Source: Actinomadura montaniterrae (GTDB lineage Bacteria > Actinomycetota > Actinomycetes > Streptosporangiales > Streptosporangiaceae). Taken from it: a DNA stretch of 64,000 bases. The notes beneath the pieces are model-generated. The model had not been told where the DNA came from. It was given only the letters and a program-made list of their open reading frames with translations, and did not search any database. The stretch is taken from contig NZ_WBMR01000001.1 of the NCBI RefSeq assembly GCF_008923365.1, positions 124,001-188,000 on the forward strand, read 5' to 3'. Below are positions 42,034-50,105 of the stretch, one piece after another (positions within the stretch are counted from its first letter, which is position 1; each line of letters begins with the position of its first letter). The position numbers and the translations under genes were made by a program.

Positions 42034-42071
42034 CTGGCAGACGGCCCTTCGGTGAAGGTGAGGTCAGTGCA

Positions 42072-43055
42072 TTGAGCGTACAGGCAGAAGTCGGACCACG
42101 GGATCGCGCCGTTTTCGGCGTGCCCTATGACCAGGTCTTCGTCGACGGCGAATTCGTTTCGTCGGACGCGGCGCGATTGAGCGTCCTCGCGAACGTCGTC
42201 TCGTACGGAACGGGGACCTTCGAGGGGATCCGGGCCACGTGGAACCAGGAGCGGGCGGACCTCTTCCTCCTGGAGGCGCCGGCGCACTACGAGCGGCTGG
42301 AGCGTTCCGCGCGGATCCTCGGCCTCGCGCTGCCGTACCCGCCCGCGGATCTGGTGGCGGTGACCTGTGAGCTGCTGCGCCGGAACGGCGTGCGCGCCGA
42401 CAGCTACGTCCGCCCCTTGCTGTTCCTGGCCGGTGAGCAGCTCGCCGTCCGGATGCACGATTCGGGCAGCCGGCTGTGCATTCCGGCCACCCCGATGCCC
42501 GGCGACTACATCGACCCGCGGGGCATCCGCTGCATGGTGAGCACCTGGCGGCGCGCCACGGACGTCGCCGTGCCCAACCGCGCCAAGGTGATCGGGAGCT
42601 ATGTCGGCCCGGCGCTGGCCAAGACGGAGGCGATCCGGCACGGGTTCGACGAGGCCCTGCTGCTGACCGCCGACGGCCACGTGGCCGAGGGGACGACGTC
42701 GAACGTCCTGGTGCGGTCCGGGGACGAGTGGGCCACGCCGTCGGGGACCGACGACATCCTCGAGGGGATCACCCGCCGCCAGGTGACCGAGCTGCTCTCC
42801 GAGGACTTCGGCGTCACCGTCGTCCAGCGGCGTGTCCACCGCTCGGAGCTCTACGCCTGCGACGAGGCGATGCTGTGCGGCACGGCCGCCATGGTCGTCC
42901 CGATCATCGAGGTGGACGGACGCCCGGTCGGCGACGGGACGCCGGGGGAGACGACGCTGGCGTTGCAGCGCGAGCTGTCGTCGATCGCCCGGCGCGGCGG
43001 CGACCGGCACCACGAGTGGACCACTCCCGTATACGGCACGGAGGAGCAGGCGTGA
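42072..43055 (+). CDS. Class IV (branched-chain-type) aminotransferase
   Basis: 327 residues from TTG 42072. PLP-site features: VSYGTGTFEGIRATWNQ near residue 40, the Lys in RAKVIGSYVGPALAK near 170, Glu in DGHVAEGTTSNVLV near 206, and LEGITRRQVTELL near 232. This is the fold-type IV family of IlvE, D-amino acid transaminase and aminodeoxychorismate lyase. The pattern is nearest to IlvE. It is the first gene of an overlapping trio with a cupin and a reductase, and lies 4 kb upstream of an isoleucyl-tRNA-synthetase homologue. That suggests a branched-chain or unusual amino acid theme. Confidence 0.88.
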   Translation: MSVQAEVGPRDRAVFGVPYDQVFVDGEFVSSDAARLSVLANVVSYGTGTFEGIRATWNQERADLFLLEAPAHYERLERSARILGLALPYPPADLVAVTCELLRRNGVRADSYVRPLLFLAGEQLAVRMHDSGSRLCIPATPMPGDYIDPRGIRCMVSTWRRATDVAVPNRAKVIGSYVGPALAKTEAIRHGFDEALLLTADGHVAEGTTSNVLVRSGDEWATPSGTDDILEGITRRQVTELLSEDFGVTVVQRRVHRSELYACDEAMLCGTAAMVVPIIEVDGRPVGDGTPGETTLALQRELSSIARRGGDRHHEWTTPVYGTEEQA

Positions 43056-43468
43056 ACGAGTCGAACAGGCGGGCCTCGACCGGGACCGGGACGCCGAGCG
43101 CCCTGGACGACCTCGGCTCGATCCCGCCGCTGCGCATCTGGCAGGACGTCGTCGCCCGGGTGATCGAGAGCGAGCTGATCACGCTGGCGGTCGTGGAGAT
43201 CCCGCCCGGCGGCCTGGTGCCGGCGCATCGGCACCCGAACGAGCAGGTCGGGCTCTGCCTTGCGGGCTCCCTGCGGTTCACCGTCGGTGCGGAGACGGGG
43301 GAGTTCGGCCCCGGCGGCATGTGGCGGATCCACGCCGACGTGCCGCACGAGGTCCATGCCGGTGCCGACGGCGCCGTGGTCGTCGAGGCGTTCTCTCCCG
43401 TCCGGAGCGACTGGGCAGGGCTGGACCAGGCCCCCGAGTCGCCTCCGCGCTGGCCGGCCGGGTCATGA
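43052..43468 (+). CDS. Cupin-2 domain protein
   Basis: 138 residues from GTG 43052, overlapping the aminotransferase stop (GTGA). The two cupin motifs are LVPAHRHPNEQVGLCLAG near 55-72, which gives His, His and Glu metal ligands, and ADVPHEVHAGADG near 100-112, which gives the third His. A single small metal-binding barrel of this type can be an isomerase, dioxygenase or sensor. Its stop overlaps the reductase start. It probably acts on the same intermediate as its neighbours. Confidence 0.88.
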   Translation: MNESNRRASTGTGTPSALDDLGSIPPLRIWQDVVARVIESELITLAVVEIPPGGLVPAHRHPNEQVGLCLAGSLRFTVGAETGEFGPGGMWRIHADVPHEVHAGADGAVVVEAFSPVRSDWAGLDQAPESPPRWPAGS

Positions 43469-44412
43469 GAGCCCTGTCCGCGACGGGCGACGGCGGCCTG
43501 GTCGAGCTGGTCCGGGTGCCCGAACCGTCCGCCGGCACCGGCGAGGTGCTGGTGGACGTGCGGGCCGTCTCGGTCAACCGCGGCGAACTGCACCGCCTCA
43601 CGGGTGCGGCCGCGGGCTGGCGGCCGGGCTGGGACTTCGCGGGTGTCGTGGCGGATCAGGGAACGTCCGGCGCCGCGCCGGCCGCCGGCCGCCCGGCTCC
43701 CGGCACGCGGGTGTTCGGCATCGCGGACGGCGGGAGCTGGGCGGAGCGGGTCGCGGTCCCCGCGGCCAGGCTCGCCGTCGTCCCGGACGGGCTTTCGGTC
43801 GAGCGGGCGGCGGCGCTGCCGACCGCCGGCCTGACCGCGCTGCGGGCGTTGCGCATGCACGGTGACCTCGCGGGGGCCCGCGTCCTGGTGACGGGAGCGG
43901 CCGGCGGGGTCGGGCGGTTCGCCGTCCAGTTGGCGCACCGGTTCAAGGCCGAGGTGACGGCGGTGGCCGGCCGGCCCGACCGTCGCGAAGGGCTCGCCGC
44001 GCTCGGCGCCGCGGAGGTCGTCGTCGGCGTCGAGGGATTGAAAGCGGGGTTCGACCTCGTCCTGGAGACCGGCGGCGGTGAGTCCCTCCGGGAGGCGCTC
44101 CGCCTGGTCGCGCCGCACGGCACCGTGGTCTCGTTCGGCAATTCCTCGCGCGCCTCGACGACGTTTTCAGTGAGCGACTTCTATCCGAAGGAGGCGTCTC
44201 TGCGCGGCTTCTACGTGCTGAACGACCTGGACAGCCCCCGCACCGCGGACGACCTCGCCTATCTCGCCGGGCTGGCCGCCACGGGCGAGCTGGCGGTGGA
44301 CATCGCGGCCACGAGCGATTGGCGGGACGCACGGGCGATTCTTCACCGGTTGAGCGACCGGCGCCTGGCGGGGAAAGCGGTGCTCCTGGTGACAAAGGAA
44401 AAGCAGAGCTGA
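43465..44412 (+). CDS. Medium-chain dehydrogenase/reductase (quinone-oxidoreductase type)
   Basis: 315 residues from ATG 43465 (ATGA overlap with the cupin). The N-terminal GroES-like domain has VRAVSVNRGELHRLTG near 32-47 and GWDFAGVV near 55. The NADPH Rossmann loop is VTGAAGGVGRFAVQLA near 138-153. No zinc-ligand cysteines are seen, so it is of the zinc-independent quinone oxidoreductase type. It would reduce an enone or quinone. It is the last gene of the overlapping trio, and a 124-base gap precedes the LysR gene. Confidence 0.9.
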   Translation: MRALSATGDGGLVELVRVPEPSAGTGEVLVDVRAVSVNRGELHRLTGAAAGWRPGWDFAGVVADQGTSGAAPAAGRPAPGTRVFGIADGGSWAERVAVPAARLAVVPDGLSVERAAALPTAGLTALRALRMHGDLAGARVLVTGAAGGVGRFAVQLAHRFKAEVTAVAGRPDRREGLAALGAAEVVVGVEGLKAGFDLVLETGGGESLREALRLVAPHGTVVSFGNSSRASTTFSVSDFYPKEASLRGFYVLNDLDSPRTADDLAYLAGLAATGELAVDIAATSDWRDARAILHRLSDRRLAGKAVLLVTKEKQS

Positions 44413-44536
44413 TGGATCGCGATTTCGAGGGCCCGCATCGCGGTCGGCGAGGCCCCGCCGGATCCGCCGCCCGACTCGGGAAAGGCCGTTCCCCGGCAGC
44501 CGGGGACGTCCCGAACCGCGGTTCTAGCATTGCGCC

Positions 44537-45526
44537 ATGCTCGACGTGACGCGTTTGCGCGTGCTCCGGGAGGTGGCGCGGCACGGCTCTTTGACCCGCG
44601 CCGCGGAGTCCCTCTCCTTCACCATCTCCGCCGTTTCCCAGCAGATCGCCGTGCTCGAACGGGAAGCGGGGGCGCAGCTGCTCGTGCGGCATGCCCGGGG
44701 CGCGCGGCTGACCGAGGCGGGACGGGTGCTGGTGCGGCACGCCGAGGCGGTCCTCGCCGAGCTGCGTGCGGCCGAGACGTCCTTGGCCGCCGTCGCGCAC
44801 GGTACCGGCGGCCGGCTGCGGCTCGGGTCGTTCACGACGGCGAACGCGACGCTGATGCCCCGGGCGGTGAGCGCCTTCCAGCAGCGTTTCCCCGATGTGG
44901 AGGTCGACCTGACGGAGATCGACCGGGACGAGGCGATCGCCGCGGTCGCCATGTACGAGCTGGACCTCGCCCTGGTCTACGAGTTCCCCGTGGTGCCGCT
45001 GGAGGTTCCGGCCAACGTGGAGCTCAGCCCGCTTCTCGTGGATCCCCTGCACGTCGCGCTTCCGCTCGGGCACCGGCTCGCGGACCGCGAGCGGCTCCGG
45101 CTGACCGACCTCGCAGAGGACCGCTGGATCCAGGGCGTGCACCACGGCTCGACCATCGACGTCCTTCCGCGCGCCTGCCGGAAGGCGGGTTTCGAGCCGC
45201 GGATCGCCTTCCGCACCGACGACCAGATGACGGTGCGCGGTCTCGTCGCGGCGGGGCTGGGCGTCGCCCTCGCCCCGTCGCTCACGCTGCCGGCGACCCC
45301 GTCCGGCCTGGTGGTGCGCCCGCTGAGCGAGCCGTCCCTGACCCGGACGGTTTCGGCGGCCACGCCGGCCGGCGAGTACCGGCTGCCGTCCTCGTCGATC
45401 ATGATCGAGCATCTTCGCCGGGTCGCCGCCGGGCTGGGACCGCACTGCCGGCCCGTCGCGGAGCCCGAGCGGCGTGCCGTGCGCCCTGGCCATCGGCTAG
45501 AGACAAGAGGGGGCGAATATGTTTGA
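44537..45526 (+). CDS. LysR-family transcriptional regulator
   Basis: 329 residues. The DNA-binding domain covers about 1-60 (LRVLREVARHGSLTRAAESL, then SFTISAVSQQIAVLEREAG), and the effector domain about 90-300 (GRLRLGSFTTANATLMPRAV, DLALVYEFP). It is complete, unlike the headless LysR protein at 40027. Located between the aminotransferase trio and the synthetase-like gene on the same strand, it is a likely regulator of the set. Confidence 0.92.
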   Translation: MLDVTRLRVLREVARHGSLTRAAESLSFTISAVSQQIAVLEREAGAQLLVRHARGARLTEAGRVLVRHAEAVLAELRAAETSLAAVAHGTGGRLRLGSFTTANATLMPRAVSAFQQRFPDVEVDLTEIDRDEAIAAVAMYELDLALVYEFPVVPLEVPANVELSPLLVDPLHVALPLGHRLADRERLRLTDLAEDRWIQGVHHGSTIDVLPRACRKAGFEPRIAFRTDDQMTVRGLVAAGLGVALAPSLTLPATPSGLVVRPLSEPSLTRTVSAATPAGEYRLPSSSIMIEHLRRVAAGLGPHCRPVAEPERRAVRPGHRLETRGGEYV

Positions 45527-45534
45527 CTGGGTCA

Positions 45535-46017
45535 ATGAATATCGCGCCGGGGCCCGCCGTGCGGTCGCGTGACGGCGACCTCGTCGGCGAGGCGCGGGCG
45601 CTCGGCAGGATGTACCGGTATCTGGTGGACGGCCTGCGGCTCAGCTGGGAGAACGCCCCGTACTCCGTGACCGAGGGCTGGGTGATCGTCGAGCTGGCGC
45701 AGCGGGACGTCACCGAGGTGATGGAGCTGCGCCGGCGGATCGGCATGGATCCCGGCTACCTCAGCCGCGTCCTTGCCCGGTTCCAGGCCGACCGATTGAT
45801 CACCAGAGCCAGATCGCCCGAGAACCGGCGCTTCCAGACGGTCCGGCTGACCCGGCGCGGCCGGGCCGCCTTCGAGGTCATCGAGGACCGCATGGCGGAG
45901 GCGCTGCGCGTCCGGCTCAGCGCGTTCCCGGAGAGCGACCGGCGGCGGATCGTCGAGGCGATGACGTCGATCAGCGGCGCGGTCGAACGGGCCCTTGGAG
46001 GTCGATGTGCCCTTTGA
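45535..46017 (+). CDS. MarR-family regulator
   Basis: 160 residues from ATG 45535; a TTG at 45523 overlapping the LysR stop (TTGA) and lying behind GAGGGGG is an equally good start. The winged-helix part shows RRRIGMDPGYLSRVLARFQA near 85 and PENRRFQTVRLTRRGRAAFE near 112, typical of MarR recognition helix and wing. Its stop lies inside the first unit of the 18-bp repeat at the start of the synthetase-like gene. A ligand-responsive repressor of its neighbours is probable. Confidence 0.88.
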   Translation: MNIAPGPAVRSRDGDLVGEARALGRMYRYLVDGLRLSWENAPYSVTEGWVIVELAQRDVTEVMELRRRIGMDPGYLSRVLARFQADRLITRARSPENRRFQTVRLTRRGRAAFEVIEDRMAEALRVRLSAFPESDRRRIVEAMTSISGAVERALGGRCAL

Positions 46018-46093
46018 AGCCGATGTGCCTTTCGGAGCCGGTGCGCCCTTTGAAGCCGGTGCGCCCTTTCAAGCGGGTGTGCCCTTTCAGGCG
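46004..46093. repeat. Five tandem 18-bp repeats at the 5' end of the synthetase-like gene
   Basis: Units start at 46004, 46022, 46040, 46058 and 46076, each close to G(A/G)TGTGCCCTTTGAAGCC. They encode hexapeptides DVPFEA, DVPFGA, GAPFEA, GAPFQA and GVPFQA. The MarR stop codon lies in unit one, and the proposed start codon of the downstream gene is the GTG of unit one. GTGs recur in units two and five. Confidence 0.9.
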
Positions 46094-49000
46094 GTCGAGC
46101 GGCAGCCCGAATTCCCCGCCATCGAGGAGCGCGTGCTCGAACGCTGGCGGGTCCGGCAGGTGTTCCGGCGGGCGGTCGAGCGTACTGCGGACGGCCCGCC
46201 GTTCACGTCCTACGACGGACCCGCCACCGTCGGTGGGAACCCGGGACTGCGGCACGTCCAAGCGCAGGTGTTCAAGGACATCTTCCCGCGCCACCGAATG
46301 ATGAAAGGTGCGCACGTTCTTCGCGCCGCGGGCCATGGATGCCATGGGCTCGGCATCGAGGTCGAGGTCGAGAAACGACTCGGGATCGACCGGAAGAGCC
46401 AGATCGAAGAGTCCGGGATCGCGGAATTCAACGCACAATGCCGGGCTGCCGTTACCCGCTCCATCGCCGAGTTCGACCGGCTCACCTGGCGGATGGGGTC
46501 CTGGGCCGACGTCGAGCGGCCGTTCTCCACGATGTCCACCGAGTACGTCGAGAGCGTCTGGTGGTCGCTGAAGACCCTGTTCGAGAAAGGCCTGATCCAC
46601 CGCGAGGAGCGAGTCGCGCCGTACTGCCCCCGGTGCGGCACCGCGCTGTCCGACCACGAGGCGGCCCAGGGGTACGCGCAGACCGACGACCCGAGCGTCT
46701 ACGTCCGCTTCCCGCTGCTGGACGGCCCCCTGGCGGACGAGGGAGCCGACCTGCTCGTCTGGACGACCATGCCGTGGACGCTCGTGCCCGCCACGCTCGC
46801 CGTGGTCGGAGAGCACATCCGGTACGTCCTGGCCGCCGGAGGACGGGCGGGTGACCGTCCGGTCGTCATGGCCGCGGACCGCGTCGGGACGGTGCTCGGC
46901 GACGGAGCCCGGGTGATGCGGGACGTGCCCGTCGCGGACATCGCCGGAGCCCGCTACAAGGCCCCTTTCGACTTCGTCGGCCCCGGGTCCGCCGACGATC
47001 CGGACGGCGACCCCGCCTCATGGCGCTTCGTCGTGACCGCGGACTTCGTCAAGGTGAACGAGGGGACCGGGGTCGTGCACACCGGCGCCGCCTTCGGCGA
47101 GGACGACATGCGGGTCGCTCGCGAGCACGGCGTCCCCGTGGTCAGGCCGGTGCGGCCCGACGGCCGGTTCGACGACCGGGTCGGCCCCTACGCGGGCATG
47201 TACGTCCGGGACACCGACGAGCGGATCATCGAGGACCTCAGGGACGCCGGCCTGCTCTTGCACGCGGGCGTCCATCGCCACACGTACCCGTTCTGCTGCT
47301 GGTGCGCCACCCCGTTGCTGTACTACGCCACGCCGTCCTGGTACATCGCGACCACCCGCGTCCGGGACCGGATGCTCGACGGCAACGCCGGGATCGACTG
47401 GCGGCCGCCGCACGTCCGCGACGGCCGGTACGGCGAATGGCTGGCCGGCAACGTCGACTGGGCGGTGTCGCGGGAGCGCTACTGGGGGACGCCGCTGCCG
47501 TTCTGGTGCTGCGACGCCTGCGACCACGTGCTCGCCGTCGGATCGCTCGCCGAACTGGCCGGGCTCGCGGGAAGGGATCTCAGCGGGCTCGATCCGCACC
47601 GGCCCCATGTCGACGAGGTGACGATCCCCTGCGACCGGTGTCCCGGCGGCGTGCTGCGCCGCGTCCCCGAGGTCGCCGACGCGTGGTACGACTCCGGTGC
47701 GATGCCGTTCGCGCAGTTCGGCCACCCGCACACGGCCGGCGGCGAGGACCTGTTCACCGCCCGTTTCCCCGCGGATCTGGTCTGCGAGCCGATCGATCAG
47801 ACCCGCGGCCGGTTCTACGCCCTGCAGGCGGTGGGGACGTCGCTGTTCGGGCACGCCGGTTTCCGCCGCGCGCTCTGCCTGGGGCCCGTCTCCGGCGCGG
47901 ACGGCCGCGACCCGCAGGAGCTGATCGACGAGCACGGCGCCGACGCGCTGCGCTGGCTGCTCGCCACCGACGGCGCTCCCTGGCAGCCGCGGCCGGTCTC
48001 CGCCGAGCGGCTTCGAGAGATCACCCGGAAGACGATCCTCACCCTCTGGAACACCTACTACTTCTTCGTCACCTACGCCGGCCGCGCCGGATGGACGCCG
48101 CGCCCCGGCGTCCCGCCGATCGCGCGGCGGCCGGTCCTCGACCGCTGGATCCTCGCGCGGCTCGCCGAGGCGACCGAGCGGACCGACGCGGCGCTCACGG
48201 ACTTCGACGCGGCGGGCGCCGGCCGCGAGCTCGCCGCGTTCGTCGACGACCTGTCGAACTGGTACGTGCGCTGCAGCAGGAGCCGCTTCTGGAACGAGGA
48301 CGGCGAGGACAACGAGCACGGCGAGGACGGCGAGGACGCGGGCGCCGCGTTCGCCACTCTCTACTCCTGCCTGACGACCCTGGCCCGCCTCATCGCCCCG
48401 ATGATGCCGTTCCTCGCCGACGAGCTCCACGAGAACCTGGTCCGCTCGGTCAGCGCGAGCGCGCCGGACTCGGTGCATCTGACCGGCTACCCGGTGCCGG
48501 ACGAGAGCGCCCGGGACCCGGCCCTGTGCGAGGCCATGGCGGTCGCCCGCCGGCTCGTCACGCTGGGGCGCGACGCACGCGCGAAGGCCGGCGTCCCGGT
48601 GCGCCGTCCCGCGCGCCGGGTCCAGGTCACCGTGCCCGCGGACGCCCGGCGGCTGCTGCCCGCGGTGCGCCCGGTGATCGCCTCCGAGCTCAACGTCAGA
48701 TCCGTCGAACTCGGCATCGGCGCCGCCATGGCCCGGACCCTCAAACCCGACTTCCGCGCGCTCGGCCGCGACTTCGGGAGCCGCACCAAGGCCGTCGCCG
48801 CCGCCATCGCGGGCGCCGACGCGGAGAAGGCCGTGGCCGAACTCGAAGCACGCGGGCACTTCACGGTGGAGCCGGACGGGGAGGCCGTCGCCCTGAGCGC
48901 CGGGCACGTCCAGATCGTCGAGCGGCCGGTGCGCGGCTGGCAGGTCTCCGCCGACGGCCCGTACGCCGTGGCCCTGGACCTGGACATCGACCGCGATCTG

Positions 49001-49276
49001 CACCTCGAAGGACTCGCCAGGGAGCTCGTCCGGCTGATCAACGACCTGCGGAAGCGGGAGGGCTTCGATCTCGCCGACCGGATCGCCGTCGACATCGTCC
49101 CCGTGGACGACGCCGACGGCGAGATCGGCGCGATGCTCTCCGCGCACGGCGAGGCGATCGCCCGCGACGTCCTGGCCCGCGCGGTCACCCACGACGGCGG
49201 CACGGCGGCGGATTCGGCGATACGCCGCCGTTTCGACATCGGACGCGGCGCCGTCCTGGTCACCGTCCTGCGATGA
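46007..49276 (+). CDS. Isoleucyl-tRNA-synthetase-like protein without HIGH and KMSKS signatures
   Basis: About 1089 residues. GTG 46007 is chosen because GGAGG ends 5 bases before it (TTG 45995 also possible). Kept features: SYDGPATVGGNPG, KDIFPRHRMMKGAHV, zinc-site YCPRCGTALSDHEAAQGY near 205, editing domain LVWTTMPWTLVPATLAV and GTGVVHTGAAFGEDDM, RERYWGTPLPFW near 490, VADAWYDSGAMPFAQFG, EHGADALRW and a C-terminal anticodon-type domain ending near GLARELVRLINDLRKREGF. Lost features: HxGH is GLRH, GWDCHGLP is GHGCHGLG, and the loop that should hold KMSKS runs GADGRDPQELIDEHG with no such residues. The frame is intact, implying selection. Confidence 0.88.
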   Translation: MPFEADVPFGAGAPFEAGAPFQAGVPFQAVERQPEFPAIEERVLERWRVRQVFRRAVERTADGPPFTSYDGPATVGGNPGLRHVQAQVFKDIFPRHRMMKGAHVLRAAGHGCHGLGIEVEVEKRLGIDRKSQIEESGIAEFNAQCRAAVTRSIAEFDRLTWRMGSWADVERPFSTMSTEYVESVWWSLKTLFEKGLIHREERVAPYCPRCGTALSDHEAAQGYAQTDDPSVYVRFPLLDGPLADEGADLLVWTTMPWTLVPATLAVVGEHIRYVLAAGGRAGDRPVVMAADRVGTVLGDGARVMRDVPVADIAGARYKAPFDFVGPGSADDPDGDPASWRFVVTADFVKVNEGTGVVHTGAAFGEDDMRVAREHGVPVVRPVRPDGRFDDRVGPYAGMYVRDTDERIIEDLRDAGLLLHAGVHRHTYPFCCWCATPLLYYATPSWYIATTRVRDRMLDGNAGIDWRPPHVRDGRYGEWLAGNVDWAVSRERYWGTPLPFWCCDACDHVLAVGSLAELAGLAGRDLSGLDPHRPHVDEVTIPCDRCPGGVLRRVPEVADAWYDSGAMPFAQFGHPHTAGGEDLFTARFPADLVCEPIDQTRGRFYALQAVGTSLFGHAGFRRALCLGPVSGADGRDPQELIDEHGADALRWLLATDGAPWQPRPVSAERLREITRKTILTLWNTYYFFVTYAGRAGWTPRPGVPPIARRPVLDRWILARLAEATERTDAALTDFDAAGAGRELAAFVDDLSNWYVRCSRSRFWNEDGEDNEHGEDGEDAGAAFATLYSCLTTLARLIAPMMPFLADELHENLVRSVSASAPDSVHLTGYPVPDESARDPALCEAMAVARRLVTLGRDARAKAGVPVRRPARRVQVTVPADARRLLPAVRPVIASELNVRSVELGIGAAMARTLKPDFRALGRDFGSRTKAVAAAIAGADAEKAVAELEARGHFTVEPDGEAVALSAGHVQIVERPVRGWQVSADGPYAVALDLDIDRDLHLEGLARELVRLINDLRKREGFDLADRIAVDIVPVDDADGEIGAMLSAHGEAIARDVLARAVTHDGGTAADSAIRRRFDIGRGAVLVTVLR

Positions 49277-49355
49277 CCGCCGACGGAAGCGAGCGACGCC
49301 GCATTCGTTATCGCGATGGATATGCCCACCGAAAGAGTCGTCGAGAGGATGCGCG

Positions 49356-50090
49356 ATGACCGACGTACCGGATAATCGGCGAATGGAGGCGTCGCCGTTC
49401 GGCGGTTCCCCCTGGTGGGGGCTTGCCGGACCGGGGCTCGCCACGATCATCGGATTGTTCCTGCTGACCGCGGTCTACGGCACCGACGCGTTCTCGCCGA
49501 TGCAGCGCGCCCTCTATCTGCCCGGCCACGCGTTGCTGATGAAGGCCGTCGTCCCCTACCTGATCGCGGCGGCGGTGGCACTTCCCGCCGGTGTCCTGCT
49601 CGGGGCCCGTCAACCGGCGGCGGTGACCATTCCCGCCGTCCTCGCGTCGGCCTTCGGCGGTCTGCTGGTCGCGTTCACCGAGAATGCCGGCGTGCTGTCG
49701 GCGGGGCGCGTGCTGGGAGGGCTGGGCACGGGCGCGTCGCTCGGAGCCACGGTGGCGCTGTTGCTGCGATTCGAGCGTCGGCGTGGCCTGGCGTCCGCGG
49801 CGATGGCGCTCCTGGGCGCCCTGGCGCTGATCGTGGCCCCGCCGGTCAACCAGGCCGTTTCCGAAGCGATCAGTTTCCGCTGGACGTTCCTGCTCGCGGA
49901 GCCATTGCTGTTCGTCGCGCTGGCCGCCGGCGTGGTCAACGGAATCCTGCTCATCACCAGTCGTCGCGCCGCCCGGCCGAACCCGAATGGCATCGCTTCG
50001 GGGCCGCCGTACCAGCCGCCATATCCGCCTCCATATCCGCCCCCACCGCCGTACCAGCAGCCGTACCCGCCATCAGGGCCTCACCAGTAG
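49356..50090 (+). CDS. Half-length transporter-like membrane protein with proline/tyrosine-rich tail
   Basis: 244 residues, about six transmembrane helices (WWGLAGPGLATIIGLFLLTA, LLMKAVVPYLIAAAVALPAG and onward to LLFVALAAGVVNGILLI). GRVLGGLGTGASLGATVALL resembles an MFS helix pair, but the protein is half the usual MFS length. The last 40 residues are PPYQPPYPPPYP-like, a cytoplasmic disordered segment. It begins 79 bases after the synthetase-like gene on the same strand and may be its transport or membrane-anchoring partner. No family is certain. Confidence 0.75.
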   Translation: MTDVPDNRRMEASPFGGSPWWGLAGPGLATIIGLFLLTAVYGTDAFSPMQRALYLPGHALLMKAVVPYLIAAAVALPAGVLLGARQPAAVTIPAVLASAFGGLLVAFTENAGVLSAGRVLGGLGTGASLGATVALLLRFERRRGLASAAMALLGALALIVAPPVNQAVSEAISFRWTFLLAEPLLFVALAAGVVNGILLITSRRAARPNPNGIASGPPYQPPYPPPYPPPPPYQQPYPPSGPHQ

Positions 50091-50105
50091 AGGCACCACG
50101 GCACT

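Larger units (their letters stand above)
41688..42071. other. 384-base intergenic region with regulatory-looking structure
   Basis: No gene is supported here. It is less GC-rich than its surroundings and holds an 8-bp inverted repeat (41830-41867), a hairpin (41978-42000) and a direct repeat (42008-42033), all ahead of the aminotransferase gene at 42072. This is the most probable control region of the 42-50 kb gene set. Confidence 0.6.

Noticed and set aside
41688..42071. T-box riboswitch, as often controls ileS and branched-chain genes in actinobacteria
   Set aside because: No GGTGGNACC-type T-box core was found in the leader or upstream of the synthetase-like gene, which starts inside the preceding gene.
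47990..48060. RKTILTLWNTYY as a relocated KMSKS-like motif in the IleRS-like protein
   Set aside because: This is the normal conserved helix after the KMSKS loop in IleRS; it does not carry the lysine-serine signature.
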